Origin: an uncultured Actinomycetes bacterium
Lineage (GTDB): Bacteria > Actinomycetota > Acidimicrobiia > Acidimicrobiales > RAAP-2
Direction of reading: 5' to 3'
DNA: 64,000 nt
NCBI GenBank assembly: GCA_903828785.1
Contig: CAIKNP010000027.1
Coordinates: 62,001-126,000, forward strand
Under the pieces are notes generated by a model. That model made no database searches and was not told the DNA's origin. It was given only the letters and a program-made list of their open reading frames with translations. Within the stretch, counting starts at the first letter, position 1, and every line of letters begins with the position of its first letter. The translations under genes and the position numbers were made by a program. Below are positions 10,794 through 19,421 of the stretch, piece by piece.

Positions 10794-12227
10794 ATGAAAA
10801 TCACTCGATTAGTGGCTCTCGTCGCCTTGGCCGCTGGTTCCGTGATGCCCCTTTCCACCCACGCGGGGGCTGCAGCTTCGGCCACGCTCCTGACCTTGCC
10901 CACCCCCAACAAGGGCCTCTTCGAAGGCTTCCTGCCCGCCTTTGCTTGTACGTCCAGTGGAAACTGCATTGCCGGTGGCGCCTACAGCGACGGGAGCAAC
11001 AACCAGCAGGGTGTTCTCTACAGCGAACTGGACGGAACCTGGCAAGCGGGGGTGGCCCTGCTCCCACCGCAAGGGGCCAGTACTCCCAATCCCGCGATCA
11101 CTCTGTACGACGGAGCCTGCGGGGCAGCCGGTAGCTGTTCGGTACTGGGTACTTTTAACGACCACGCTGGTAACGGGCAAGCGCTGGTCGCCGACCAGGT
11201 CAATGGATCTTGGACGCGGGCGCGGGCGCTGGTCATGCCCAGCGACGCTCTGGGTGCGCAACTACAGGTGCAGCCCCGTGCGATCACGTGTTGGAGTGCG
11301 GGAAACTGCGTAGCGGTCGGTACCTACAACGCCTCCACCATGTTCACCGAGCAGGGATTCCTCGCGACGGAACACTCCGGGACCTGGCAAGCGGCCCAGC
11401 GTGTGAGTTTGCCCGCCGACCAGGGACTCAATCCCCTCGTCGCCCTGAATCAGGTGGCCTGTTGGGGAACGGGAAGTTGCGCCGCGGTGGGCAGCTACGT
11501 CGACGCCAACGGCGTGACGAACGCCATCATTGTTCCTCGGGCTGGTGGCACGTGGCGACCGGCGCAAGTGGTGGTTCTCCCGGCTCGATCCTCGGCCTAC
11601 GCCGGGGCGACGTTGAACGAGATCACCTGCTCGCTGACCTTCTGCACGGCCGTTGGCAGTTTCACGACCTTGGCGGGTTCCCAGCAGCCGATGGCGCTGA
11701 CCCGAAACACTCGGGGGTGGTTGCCCGCGGTGCAGGTAGCGATGCCGACTATCGCCGCCGCCAACCCCACACCCTTCTACTGGGGCTACGCCGGCATTTC
11801 CTGCGCCAGCGCCGGGAACTGTTCCTTCGGAGGAAATTACCTCAATAAGAGTGGTTACCACCAGGGTTTCCTCGCCAACGAAGTCAACGGCGTGTGGCAG
11901 ACGGCCACCACCCTTAAATTGCCCGCCGGGGCACTCTACGCCGGGGCCAATGGTGGCGTCATCGCGGACAGTTGCACCGCGGTGGGCAACTGCACCGCCG
12001 CCGCCGCCTTCGTCAATGCGAGTAAGCAGTACCAGGCGATGTTGATTACCGAGACTAACAACGTTTGGGGCAGCCCCAGCATCGTCACCCTGCCCAACAA
12101 CGCCGCCACCGTTGGTGTGAATGGCGGTATTTACGGACTGGCCTGTTTCGCGACGTTGGGCTGCGAGGTGTCGGGCAGCTACCTGGTATCGGGAAGCACC
12201 TACGAGGGTTTCACCGCACGGCTGTAG
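10794..12227 (+). CDS. Secreted eight-repeat protein, probable beta-propeller
   Basis: A 477-residue exported protein. Residues 1-28 are a signal peptide (KITR, hydrophobic core, cut near AGAAA). The rest is eight tandem units of about 50-60 residues. Most units show C-x4/5-C, a GxY/GxF strand, a middle strand and a GTW or VW end followed by a LP-containing strand. Examples are CTSSGNC, CGAAGSC, CWSAGNC, CWGTGSC, CSLTFC, CASAGNC, CTAVGNC and CFATLGC. The first LP strand (LLTLPTP) stands alone at the N-terminus and the last unit lacks one, which suggests circular closure of an eight-bladed propeller. ATG 10794 follows GAGGGGAG. The family is not one I can name, and the ligand is unknown. Confidence 0.8.
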   Translation: MKITRLVALVALAAGSVMPLSTHAGAAASATLLTLPTPNKGLFEGFLPAFACTSSGNCIAGGAYSDGSNNQQGVLYSELDGTWQAGVALLPPQGASTPNPAITLYDGACGAAGSCSVLGTFNDHAGNGQALVADQVNGSWTRARALVMPSDALGAQLQVQPRAITCWSAGNCVAVGTYNASTMFTEQGFLATEHSGTWQAAQRVSLPADQGLNPLVALNQVACWGTGSCAAVGSYVDANGVTNAIIVPRAGGTWRPAQVVVLPARSSAYAGATLNEITCSLTFCTAVGSFTTLAGSQQPMALTRNTRGWLPAVQVAMPTIAAANPTPFYWGYAGISCASAGNCSFGGNYLNKSGYHQGFLANEVNGVWQTATTLKLPAGALYAGANGGVIADSCTAVGNCTAAAAFVNASKQYQAMLITETNNVWGSPSIVTLPNNAATVGVNGGIYGLACFATLGCEVSGSYLVSGSTYEGFTARL

Positions 12228-12274
12228 ATCGGTGAGCCGGCTGCCACGATGCGGCCTCTCCCTACGATGAAGGT

Positions 12275-12724
12275 ATGCAACTTGGTGACCGCGTTTCAGA
12301 CTTCACGCTCAATGACAACCTCGGACAGTCCTTCACGCTCTCGAGCGCCCTCACGAAGGGACCAGTCGTGCTGTTCTTCTACCCTGCGGCGATGACCAAG
12401 GGTTGCACCAAGGAGTCCTGTCACTTCCGCGATCTGGGTCCCGCCTTTGACGCCCTCGGGGCGCAGCGCATTGGTATCTCCATGGACGACGAGGCCACCC
12501 AGGCGCGCTTCGCGACCCAGAACCAACTGGACTACCCGCTGCTCTCCGATACCGGAGGACTCGTCGCCAAACAGTTTGGGGTGAAGCGCGGCTTGGACCT
12601 CTTTAAAGTTCGACGAGCGACTTTCGTGATTGACGTCGACGGCCGTATCCTCGAGGCCATTCGCTCGGAACTCTCAATGGAGGTGCACGCCGACCGTGCG
12701 CTCGAGGTACTGCGCGCTCGTTAG
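12275..12724 (+). CDS. bcp: Peroxiredoxin, Bcp/PrxQ type
   Basis: A 149-residue thioredoxin-fold peroxidase. The peroxidatic cysteine is C44 and the resolving cysteine C49 in GCTKESC, the five-residue spacing typical of Bcp/PrxQ. The preceding FFYPAAMTKG matches the usual FYPKD-TPG motif but has lost the Asp and Thr-Pro. It reduces hydrogen and lipid peroxides in the cytosol, probably recycled by the thioredoxin system at 32688-34023. It is separated by 47 bases from the secreted protein and overlaps the 3' end of the convergent E2 gene by 4 bases. Together with furA-katG it makes this stretch rich in peroxide defence. Confidence 0.88.
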   Translation: MQLGDRVSDFTLNDNLGQSFTLSSALTKGPVVLFFYPAAMTKGCTKESCHFRDLGPAFDALGAQRIGISMDDEATQARFATQNQLDYPLLSDTGGLVAKQFGVKRGLDLFKVRRATFVIDVDGRILEAIRSELSMEVHADRALEVLRAR

Positions 12725-14031
12725 TTGTTCGGTGGCTCTCGCAGGTAGGCCGCGATGTGGGCCAACACTGACGAGGCCAAGGCGCCGTCGATGTGGCGGT
12801 GGTCGAAGGTCATCGAAATTTCGACGACGTCGCGAACCACAAGCTGATCATCGACCACCCAGGGTGACTTCACCACTGAACCCACGCAGAGAATCGCCCC
12901 CGTACCCAGGGGCAACATGGGGATTGCCCCATCGATACCGAAGGGGCCAATGTTCGTGATGGTGAAGGTGCCGTTGGCCATTTCTTCGGGCGTCGTCTTT
13001 CCCTCGCGCGCTCGGTCCGAGAGGTCGGTCAAGGCTCGGGCCATCCCCAGCAGATCGAGTTGATCTGCGTTCTTCACGTTGGGCACCAGGAGACCACGCT
13101 GCGCGTTCACGGCAATACCGAGGTTCATAAAGCGCTTGACGACGACCTCATTCGCGGCCGCGTCAAAGAAGGAATTGATGCCGGGAAAGTGACGAGCCGC
13201 GTCAACGACCGCCATCGCCACCAGCGTCAATGGCGAGAAGCGCAGGTCGGCGTAGGCGGGGTTGGCCCGCAGCGAAGCAAGCCTGGCGACGGTGGCGCTC
13301 ACGTCAACGCGCACCCACAGAGCGGCTTGGGGAGCGCTTAAGGCGCTTTCGGTCATGGCGTCGGCCATCACCTTGAGTAGTCCCTTGATAGCGATGCGCT
13401 CTTCACGCTCGCCCTCGTCCCAGCTCGCCAGCTCACGACCCACGAAGCGCGTAGCGACACTCGGCGACTTCGGGGCGGTCGTCGCCTCATTGGGCACAGC
13501 GCGCTCCACGTCCTCTCGCGTGATGGCCCCATTCGGACCAGTTCCGTTGACGGTGGCTAAATCGACGCCCCGCTGCTTGGCGAGTTGGCGAACGGGTGGA
13601 GCGGCGCGAACCGCCGATGCGGGACCGGTCGAGACGGTCGGGGTGCTGGGCGAATCGACGCGAGAGGCACTGGGGGCGAGTGTCGAGCGTCGGGTACGCG
13701 TCGTCGGGGCGTCGCCCTCGGGGGCCACCCCAAAACCAATGAGTACCGCTTCACGCTGCGGCTTTTCGCTCGTCGCGGGAGTTTCTTCAATCTCCCCTTC
13801 AATGGTCACGAGCGGCGATCCCACCGCGACGGTGTCGCCCTCCTTGGCGTGCAGCGCGACAACAACCCCGACGTAGGGGCTGGGCAGCTCCACGATGGCC
13901 TTGGCCGATTCAATGTCCACCAAGACTTGGTTCAGCACAACCCTGTCACCCACCTGGACCTTCCAGGTGACGACGTCGGCTTCAATAAGCCCCTCACCGA
14001 CGTCGGGTAGAAGAAAGTCGCGCTGGGTCAC
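12721..14031 (-). CDS. bkdC: 2-oxoacid dehydrogenase E2, dihydrolipoamide acyltransferase
   Basis: A 436-residue E2 core protein. One lipoyl domain (residues 1-80) has the lipoylated lysine K44 in DIESAKAIVE. A Ala/Pro/Ser/Thr-rich linker leads to a peripheral subunit-binding domain (about 140-178, PPVRQLAKQRGVD). The catalytic acyltransferase domain ends with FDHRHIDGA, containing the active His and Asp. The set E1-alpha, E1-beta, E2 with a single lipoyl domain and four-base overlaps fits a branched-chain 2-oxoacid dehydrogenase, although a pyruvate or acetoin complex is not excluded. E3 (lipoamide dehydrogenase) is not in the window. The GTG start at 14031 overlaps the end of the E1-beta gene. 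Confidence 0.9.
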   Translation of the reverse strand: MTQRDFLLPDVGEGLIEADVVTWKVQVGDRVVLNQVLVDIESAKAIVELPSPYVGVVVALHAKEGDTVAVGSPLVTIEGEIEETPATSEKPQREAVLIGFGVAPEGDAPTTRTRRSTLAPSASRVDSPSTPTVSTGPASAVRAAPPVRQLAKQRGVDLATVNGTGPNGAITREDVERAVPNEATTAPKSPSVATRFVGRELASWDEGEREERIAIKGLLKVMADAMTESALSAPQAALWVRVDVSATVARLASLRANPAYADLRFSPLTLVAMAVVDAARHFPGINSFFDAAANEVVVKRFMNLGIAVNAQRGLLVPNVKNADQLDLLGMARALTDLSDRAREGKTTPEEMANGTFTITNIGPFGIDGAIPMLPLGTGAILCVGSVVKSPWVVDDQLVVRDVVEISMTFDHRHIDGALASSVLAHIAAYLREPPNN

Positions 14032-15011
14032 GAGTCGTACTCCAACACGCGGTCAACGCCGTCAAGGATGCGCTCCACCGAGGGTCGGTAGACGTCCTCG
14101 TAGCGACTGATGGGAAAGGGCACGTGGTATCCACTGACGACCAGAGCGGGCGCCCGCAACTCGTAGAAGCAGCGGCGAGCTATTTCGCTCACGATCTCTG
14201 CTCCGACTGACGCCGAGTGCGGCGCTTCCTGCACGACCACGAGCCGGCCAGTCTTCTTCACGCTGGCCTCAATCGTTTCGAGGTCCAGGGGAGCGAGACT
14301 GCGCAGGTCAATAACCTCAATGGAGCGACCCTCGGCCTGCGCGGTTTCGGCGGCCTTCAGCATCACCTTTACGTAGGAACCATGTCCGACCATGGTGATG
14401 TCGCTCCCCGGACGAACGACCACTGCCTCGTAGAGACCGTGCGTCGGCGCGTCCGTAGCCACCTCACCCTTGTCCCAGTAACGCGACTTCGGCTCACAAA
14501 AAATAACGGGGTCGTCGCTGGCGGCGGCCTGCTGAATCATCCAGTAGGCGTCGTGGGGTGTCGAACACGACACCACGCGAAGGCCCGGGGTGTGAGCGAA
14601 GTAGGCCTCGGGACTCTCCGAGTGGTGCTCGATCGCGCCGATTCCGCCCTGGAAAGGTAGGCGAATAACCACACCCATGGTGTAGATACCGTCGGTTCGC
14701 TTGTGCATCTTGGCTACTTGGTTGACAATCTGATTGAAGGCCGGAAAAACGAAGCCGTCGAATTGGATTTCACACACCGTGCGGTAACCCGCCACCGCTA
14801 AACCCACCGAGGTGCCAATGATGGCCGACTCCGACAGGGGTGAATCAATAACCCGCTGCGCGCCAAAGTCCTTCTGGAGGCCGTCCGTCACGCGAAAGAC
14901 ACCACCGAGCGTTCCAATGTCTTCGCCCATCAGGAGCAGGCGAGGGTTGTCCTGCATCGCTCGTCGCAGCCCCTCGTTCAGGGCGCGCACCACGGTCATG
15001 GTCTCGGTCAC
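14028..15011 (-). CDS. bkdB: 2-oxoacid dehydrogenase E1 component, beta subunit
   Basis: A 327-residue transketolase-like beta subunit. It shows LLMGEDIGTLGGVFRVTDGL near the N-terminus, SPLSESAIIGTSVGLA, and a C-terminal domain with the VVVQEAPHSASVGAEI signature. It pairs with the alpha subunit to bind thiamine diphosphate and decarboxylate branched-chain 2-oxoacids from valine, leucine and isoleucine. The start at 15011 overlaps the alpha gene stop and its own stop overlaps the E2 start, so the three genes are translationally coupled. The overall subunit form (separate alpha and beta) is that of the BCKDH/acetoin type rather than the single-chain AceE. Confidence 0.92.
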   Translation of the reverse strand: MTETMTVVRALNEGLRRAMQDNPRLLLMGEDIGTLGGVFRVTDGLQKDFGAQRVIDSPLSESAIIGTSVGLAVAGYRTVCEIQFDGFVFPAFNQIVNQVAKMHKRTDGIYTMGVVIRLPFQGGIGAIEHHSESPEAYFAHTPGLRVVSCSTPHDAYWMIQQAAASDDPVIFCEPKSRYWDKGEVATDAPTHGLYEAVVVRPGSDITMVGHGSYVKVMLKAAETAQAEGRSIEVIDLRSLAPLDLETIEASVKKTGRLVVVQEAPHSASVGAEIVSEIARRCFYELRAPALVVSGYHVPFPISRYEDVYRPSVERILDGVDRVLEYDS

Positions 15012-16084
15012 GAGGTCGCCTTTCCTAATCCCAGTTCGATGAGGTCGCGTCGACCTTCGTCGATACGGGGGTGCTCGTGGGCGTAGACGTGGTCAAACAT
15101 CTCCATGGGGTTGGTGGCCTGCATCGCGAGGATCTCACTGCGCAGTTCGGTGGCCACGGTCTCGGCCTCCTCGCGCACCTCTTCGAACCTGTCCACGGTA
15201 ACGCCGTACTCGCGACTGAGCAAGGCCTTCATACGCTCAATGGGATCGCGCAAGCGCCACTTCTCCACGTCGGCGCCCATGCGATAGCGCGAAGGGTCGT
15301 CGGACGTCGTGTGAGCGCCCATGCGATAGGTGTAGGCCTCAATCAGCGTCGGACCGTCTCCGGCGCGAGCGCGGGCCAGCGCCTCCTTCGTCACTTCGTA
15401 GACGGCGAGGGGGTCATTGCCGTCGACGCGGTGACCCGGAAATCCGAATCCTGGGCCCCGCAGATACAGGGGACTGCGCGACTGCGTCGTCACCGGCGTC
15501 GAGATACCGAACTGGTTGTTCTGACAGAAGAAGACCACCGGTGCGTTGAAGGACGCCGCCCACACGAAGGCTTCGAGGGTGTCGCCCTCGGAGGAGGCGC
15601 CGTCACCAAAGAAAACCATGGTGGCGTCTTCGCGACCGTCGCGCTGAATGCCCATGGCGTACCCCACCGCGTGGAGCACTTGGCTGCCGAGCACGATGGC
15701 GGGCACGGAGTAGTTGAATTCGTAGGGGTCCCACCCGCCACTACTGACGGCCCGAAAGAGTCGCAACATACCCGATGGTGGTATGCCGCGGCACCAGGCC
15801 ACGGCGTGCTCACGGTAACTGGGAAAGACGAAGTCGTTGGGTCGAAGCGCCCACCCAGCGCCCACCTGGGCACCTTCTTGGCCGAGCAGTGAGGCCCACA
15901 GGGCGAGCTCCCCTTGACGCTGCAGGGCGGTCGCTTCACTATCGATGCGACGGGAAATGACCATGTCGCGATACATCTTGAAGACGTCGTCACCGTTGAG
16001 TGAGGAGGCGTATTCACCTTGCGTGACACGCTGACCTTCGGGTGACAGCAGTTGGATCAAACCCTGCTCAGACTCTGTTTCCAC
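15008..16084 (-). CDS. bkdA: 2-oxoacid dehydrogenase E1 component, alpha subunit
   Basis: A 358-residue thiamine-diphosphate-dependent alpha subunit. The TPP motif is GDGASSEGD followed by the N of FCQNNQFGIS, about 30 residues on. The phosphorylation-loop-like stretch YRMGAHTTSDDPSRYR is typical of branched-chain E1-alpha. It starts at GTG 16084 with only a 45-base divergent gap to the MFS gene. It is first of the E1-alpha, E1-beta, E2 operon. A downstream HSD10-like SDR (18470) could act later in isoleucine breakdown. Confidence 0.92.
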   Translation of the reverse strand: METESEQGLIQLLSPEGQRVTQGEYASSLNGDDVFKMYRDMVISRRIDSEATALQRQGELALWASLLGQEGAQVGAGWALRPNDFVFPSYREHAVAWCRGIPPSGMLRLFRAVSSGGWDPYEFNYSVPAIVLGSQVLHAVGYAMGIQRDGREDATMVFFGDGASSEGDTLEAFVWAASFNAPVVFFCQNNQFGISTPVTTQSRSPLYLRGPGFGFPGHRVDGNDPLAVYEVTKEALARARAGDGPTLIEAYTYRMGAHTTSDDPSRYRMGADVEKWRLRDPIERMKALLSREYGVTVDRFEEVREEAETVATELRSEILAMQATNPMEMFDHVYAHEHPRIDEGRRDLIELGLGKATS

Positions 16085-16129
16085 GCAAACCCTTCACAGG
16101 TGCAAACCTTAGTCCTCTAGAGTGGCGGG

Positions 16130-17353
16130 GTGGCAGGACTCTTGGTCGATTGGCGGCCTTTTCGAACGAACCGAAACTTTCGCTTAATCGTGACCGGACA
16201 GTTAATTTCCCTGATGGGAAGTGGTGTCGTGCAGGTTGCCATTCCCTACCAGGTGTTTCGGGAAACGCATTCCAGCCTCTGGGTGGGCCTCATCAGTCTC
16301 ATTCAACTGCCCTTCCTCATAGGTGGAGCTCTCCTCGGTGGCGCCTACGGCGATCGCTTCGACAAACGAAAGCTCCTCCTCATCGGCGCTATCGTTTGCG
16401 CCTTCGTCGATGGAGGACTCGCCATCAATGCGGTCGTTCACGGGACGCACTTCCCCGTCCTCGTACTCTTCGCGGCTCTCATGTCGGGGGCCGCCGGATT
16501 CACCGGCCCGGTTCGATCGTCGGCCCTGCCCAGCATTTTGGGACCCGACGATCTCATCGCGGGGTACTCCTTAAACCAAGTGGTCTTAAATTTCGCTTCC
16601 GTGGCGGGACCTTCTTTGGCCGGGTTGATTATCGCAAGCTTCCAACTCCGCGACTGTTACCTCTTCGACGCCGCCACCTTTCTCTTCGTTTTTGCGCAAA
16701 CGCTTCGCATCGATTCGCTCCCTCCCGCCGCTGGGATATCGCCTACGAGCCTGCGTCGCGCAATCGCTGACGGCTTTCGCTACGTCAGGTCGCACGCGGT
16801 GGCCCAGACGGTCTACCTCGCTGACCTTAACGCCATGGTCTTTGGTCTACCCCGAGCCCTCTTTCCGGCCGTAGCGCTAACGCTCTATCACGGAGGACCG
16901 CGAACCCTCGGACTCCTCTACGCGGCGCCCGCGGCGGGCGGCTTAGTCTTCGCCCTGCTCACCGGCTGGGTGGAGCGGGTGAAGCGGCGTGGACGCCTGG
17001 TCGTGCTGTCCATCGTCGGCTACGGCGTGGCCATGACGCTCTTTGGCCTGGTTCACGTGCTGTGGTTTGGCCTCCTCGTTCTCGCCATCGCCGGCGGTAT
17101 GGACGTCATCTCTACCGTGGTGCGCAACACCATTTTGCAATTGGCCATCACCGACGAATTTCGTAGTCGCATTTCGGCGATTCAGATGGCCGTCGTCCAG
17201 GGTGGCCCCCGTCTCGGCGATGGGGAAGCCGGACTGGTGGCTTCCCTCACGACCACCGAATTCTCCATCGTTTCGGGAGGCCTCGCCTGCGTCATCGGCG
17301 TGGCCTACCTGGCCTGGCGACGTCGTTACTTCTGGACCGCGACGAGCGACTAG
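16130..17353 (+). CDS. MFS transporter, EntS/Bcr-like exporter
   Basis: A 407-residue protein with about 12 membrane helices. The N-terminal part FRLIVTGQLISLMGSGVVQVAIPYQVF and the loop GGAYGDRFDKRK (the MFS A-motif) are typical of the EntS/MFS_3 exporters that export siderophores or small molecules. A polar cytoplasmic loop lies near residue 200. It starts at GTG 16130 with no strong Shine-Dalgarno. Its end overlaps the convergent rlmN stop by four bases. There is no siderophore biosynthesis nearby, so the substrate is unknown. Confidence 0.85.
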   Translation: MAGLLVDWRPFRTNRNFRLIVTGQLISLMGSGVVQVAIPYQVFRETHSSLWVGLISLIQLPFLIGGALLGGAYGDRFDKRKLLLIGAIVCAFVDGGLAINAVVHGTHFPVLVLFAALMSGAAGFTGPVRSSALPSILGPDDLIAGYSLNQVVLNFASVAGPSLAGLIIASFQLRDCYLFDAATFLFVFAQTLRIDSLPPAAGISPTSLRRAIADGFRYVRSHAVAQTVYLADLNAMVFGLPRALFPAVALTLYHGGPRTLGLLYAAPAAGGLVFALLTGWVERVKRRGRLVVLSIVGYGVAMTLFGLVHVLWFGLLVLAIAGGMDVISTVVRNTILQLAITDEFRSRISAIQMAVVQGGPRLGDGEAGLVASLTTTEFSIVSGGLACVIGVAYLAWRRRYFWTATSD

Positions 17354-18390
17354 CGCGATCGCAGCGTTACTGAGCGGCGCTTGCCGTTGGTCACGGCGGC
17401 TAACTGACCACAGGCCGCGTCAATGGATCGTCCTCGGGTGTTGCGAACCGTGACGTTGATTCCCAGGTCGACGAGTCCGTCACGGAACTCGTTCACCCGC
17501 TCGGGCGACGATCCCATCACGAGGTAGCCCGGCGTGGGATTAAGCGGTATGAGGTTGACGTGAGCATTGAGTCCGCTGGCGTAGCCCGCGAGTTCGTCAA
17601 TGGCGCGATCGGTGTCGTTCACCCCGTCGATGAGCGCCCACTCAAAACTCAAGCGACGAGACGTGGCGTCAATCCACTTCTGGCAGGCCTCGTAGAGTCG
17701 CTCGAGGGGGTAACGCCGGTTGAGCGGCACCAATTCGTCACGCGTCGTGTTATTCGCCGCGTGCAGACTCACTGCGAGGGTGAGGGGCAGCCCTTCAGTC
17801 GCGAGCCGCTCGATAGCCGGTGCTACGCCCACCGTCGACACCGTGAGGTGTCGAGCCGACATACCCTTGTGTTCGTGCAGGCGCCGCACCACGGCCACCG
17901 TCGTGTCGTAGTTCGCCAAGGGCTCGCCCATCCCCATGAAGACCACGTTGCTGAGTCGTCGCGGGGCGGCCGCGCGAGTGGCGAATATCACTTGTTCGAT
18001 AACCTCGCCGGGCGTTAGTTGGCGGCTGTACCCCGCCTGGCCCGTGGCGCAGAAGGTGCAGCCCATGGCGCAGCCGGCTTGCGAGGAGACGCACACCGTC
18101 ACTCGGTCGGCGTAACGCATGAGCACGGTCTCGATGGTCGCCCCATCGTGCAGACGAAAGACCCACTTGCGCGTGGCGCCGTTATCGGATTCAACGTCGT
18201 TGGCCACCGTCAATGACGAAGGGAAGTCCTGTACGAGTTTCGCCCGCAAGGTTTTGGGGATGGTCGTGATGTCGGCGAGATCGAGACCGTCGCGCCACAG
18301 ACCCTGCCAAATCTGGTCGACTCGATAGCGGGGCTCACCGACGAGGAGTTCGGCCAAGGCTGCTGGTTCATACTCGTACACCGAAGTCAC
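17350..18390 (-). CDS. rlmN: 23S rRNA (adenine-2503-C2)-methyltransferase RlmN
   Basis: A 346-residue radical-SAM enzyme that methylates A2503 of 23S rRNA and A37 of some tRNAs. The cluster motif CxxxCxxC is C107, C111, C114 in GCAMGCTFCATG. Also visible are the N-terminal helical domain, FMGMGEPLANYD, LAVSLHAAN and a C-terminal NVTVRNTRGRSIDAACGQL, in which the Cys acts as the methyl-transfer residue together with the partner Cys near residue 330. The length is standard. The start is GTG 18390. It is a single gene convergent with the MFS transporter and divergent from the SDR. Confidence 0.95.
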   Translation of the reverse strand: MTSVYEYEPAALAELLVGEPRYRVDQIWQGLWRDGLDLADITTIPKTLRAKLVQDFPSSLTVANDVESDNGATRKWVFRLHDGATIETVLMRYADRVTVCVSSQAGCAMGCTFCATGQAGYSRQLTPGEVIEQVIFATRAAAPRRLSNVVFMGMGEPLANYDTTVAVVRRLHEHKGMSARHLTVSTVGVAPAIERLATEGLPLTLAVSLHAANNTTRDELVPLNRRYPLERLYEACQKWIDATSRRLSFEWALIDGVNDTDRAIDELAGYASGLNAHVNLIPLNPTPGYLVMGSSPERVNEFRDGLVDLGINVTVRNTRGRSIDAACGQLAAVTNGKRRSVTLRSR

Positions 18391-18469
18391 CTACCAAGGC
18401 TAGGGCAGAACCCGACACGACACTGACGGAATCTGTTTGACTGGGAGTTGCGACGATAAAGGGAGTCTC

Positions 18470-19246
18470 ATGGAACTTGTTAATACATCCGCGATAGTGA
18501 CTGGTGGAGCGTCGGGCCTTGGTGAGGCTACCGCTCGCCTCCTCGCCGCCGCTGGCGTGAAGGTCGTCATCGTTGACCTCGACGACGCTTCCGGTCGCGA
18601 CGTGGCTGAAGCAATTAATGGCGTCTACGTGCACGCCGACGTCACGCAGAGCGATCAAATAATTGGGGCGATCGCCAAAGCCACCGCCCTCGCCCCCCTC
18701 TGGTCCGTCGTCAACTGCGCCGGGATTGCCTGGGCGCAGCGCACTGTTGGTAAGGATGGGCGCTACGAGTCCGCTCACGACCTGGACGCGTACCGAAAGG
18801 TCATCGAAGTGAACTTACTGGGGACCTTCAACGTCTGCCGGCTCGCGGCCACCGCGATGAGCCACAACCTTCCCGACCCCGACGGCATGCGTGGAGCACT
18901 CTTGAATACGGCCTCAGTAGCGGCGTCGGAGGGACAGATTGGTCAAGCGGCTTACGCCTCGTCCAAGGGTGGCATTGTTGGCCTCACCGTTCCCCTGGCC
19001 CGCGACCTCGCCGTGGTGGGCGTGCGCGTCAACACCATTCTCCCGGGGCTGATCGATACTCCCATCTACGGCGAAGGTCCCGAGTCCGACGCCTTCAAGA
19101 TACAACTCGCGGGTTCGGTTCTCTTTCCGAAGCGCCTAGGTTTTACCTCGGAGTTCGCCTCCTTGGCGCTCGAGTTTCTGAAGAACAGTTACTTAAACGC
19201 CGAATGCGTACGGCTCGACGCCGGCATTCGCATGCCCCCGAAATAG
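18470..19246 (+). CDS. Short-chain dehydrogenase, 3-hydroxyacyl-CoA dehydrogenase type 2-like
   Basis: A 258-residue SDR. The NAD-binding TGGASGLG is at residues 11-18, NCAGIAWA near 83, and the catalytic Ser-Tyr-Lys triad is in NTASVAASEG and AYASSKGG. The insert after NCAGIAWAQRTVGKDGRYES is characteristic of HSD17B10/3-hydroxy-2-methylbutyryl-CoA dehydrogenase, which works in isoleucine breakdown. That fits the branched-chain 2-oxoacid dehydrogenase genes about 2.5 kb away, though they are on the other strand and not one operon. ATG 18470 is chosen because AAAGGGA precedes it and MELVNTSAIVTGG is the normal beginning. An upstream TTG is unlikely. Confidence 0.88.
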   Translation: MELVNTSAIVTGGASGLGEATARLLAAAGVKVVIVDLDDASGRDVAEAINGVYVHADVTQSDQIIGAIAKATALAPLWSVVNCAGIAWAQRTVGKDGRYESAHDLDAYRKVIEVNLLGTFNVCRLAATAMSHNLPDPDGMRGALLNTASVAASEGQIGQAAYASSKGGIVGLTVPLARDLAVVGVRVNTILPGLIDTPIYGEGPESDAFKIQLAGSVLFPKRLGFTSEFASLALEFLKNSYLNAECVRLDAGIRMPPK

Positions 19247-19421
19247 GGAGCAGTTAGATGTATGGGAGCCCGTCGGAGCGACGAAATCTGGGTGAGTGAT
19301 GAGGCCTGATTGCGTCTGTCGACCCACCTTGAGCAGGCCTTGATCGGAGAGGACCGACATCGGTCAGATCACGAGGCACCCAAATGGCTGACTATTGATC
19401 ACGTCCAATGACTCCCTACAA

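Noticed and set aside
15071-15892. 273-codon plus-strand frame inside the E1-alpha gene
   Set aside because: Antisense to a well-conserved enzyme, with His/Gly/Val-rich meaningless sequence.
19247-19421. Possible tRNA or small RNA between the SDR and dnaB
   Set aside because: No cloverleaf, no T-loop sequence and no terminator could be found. Nothing is supported here.
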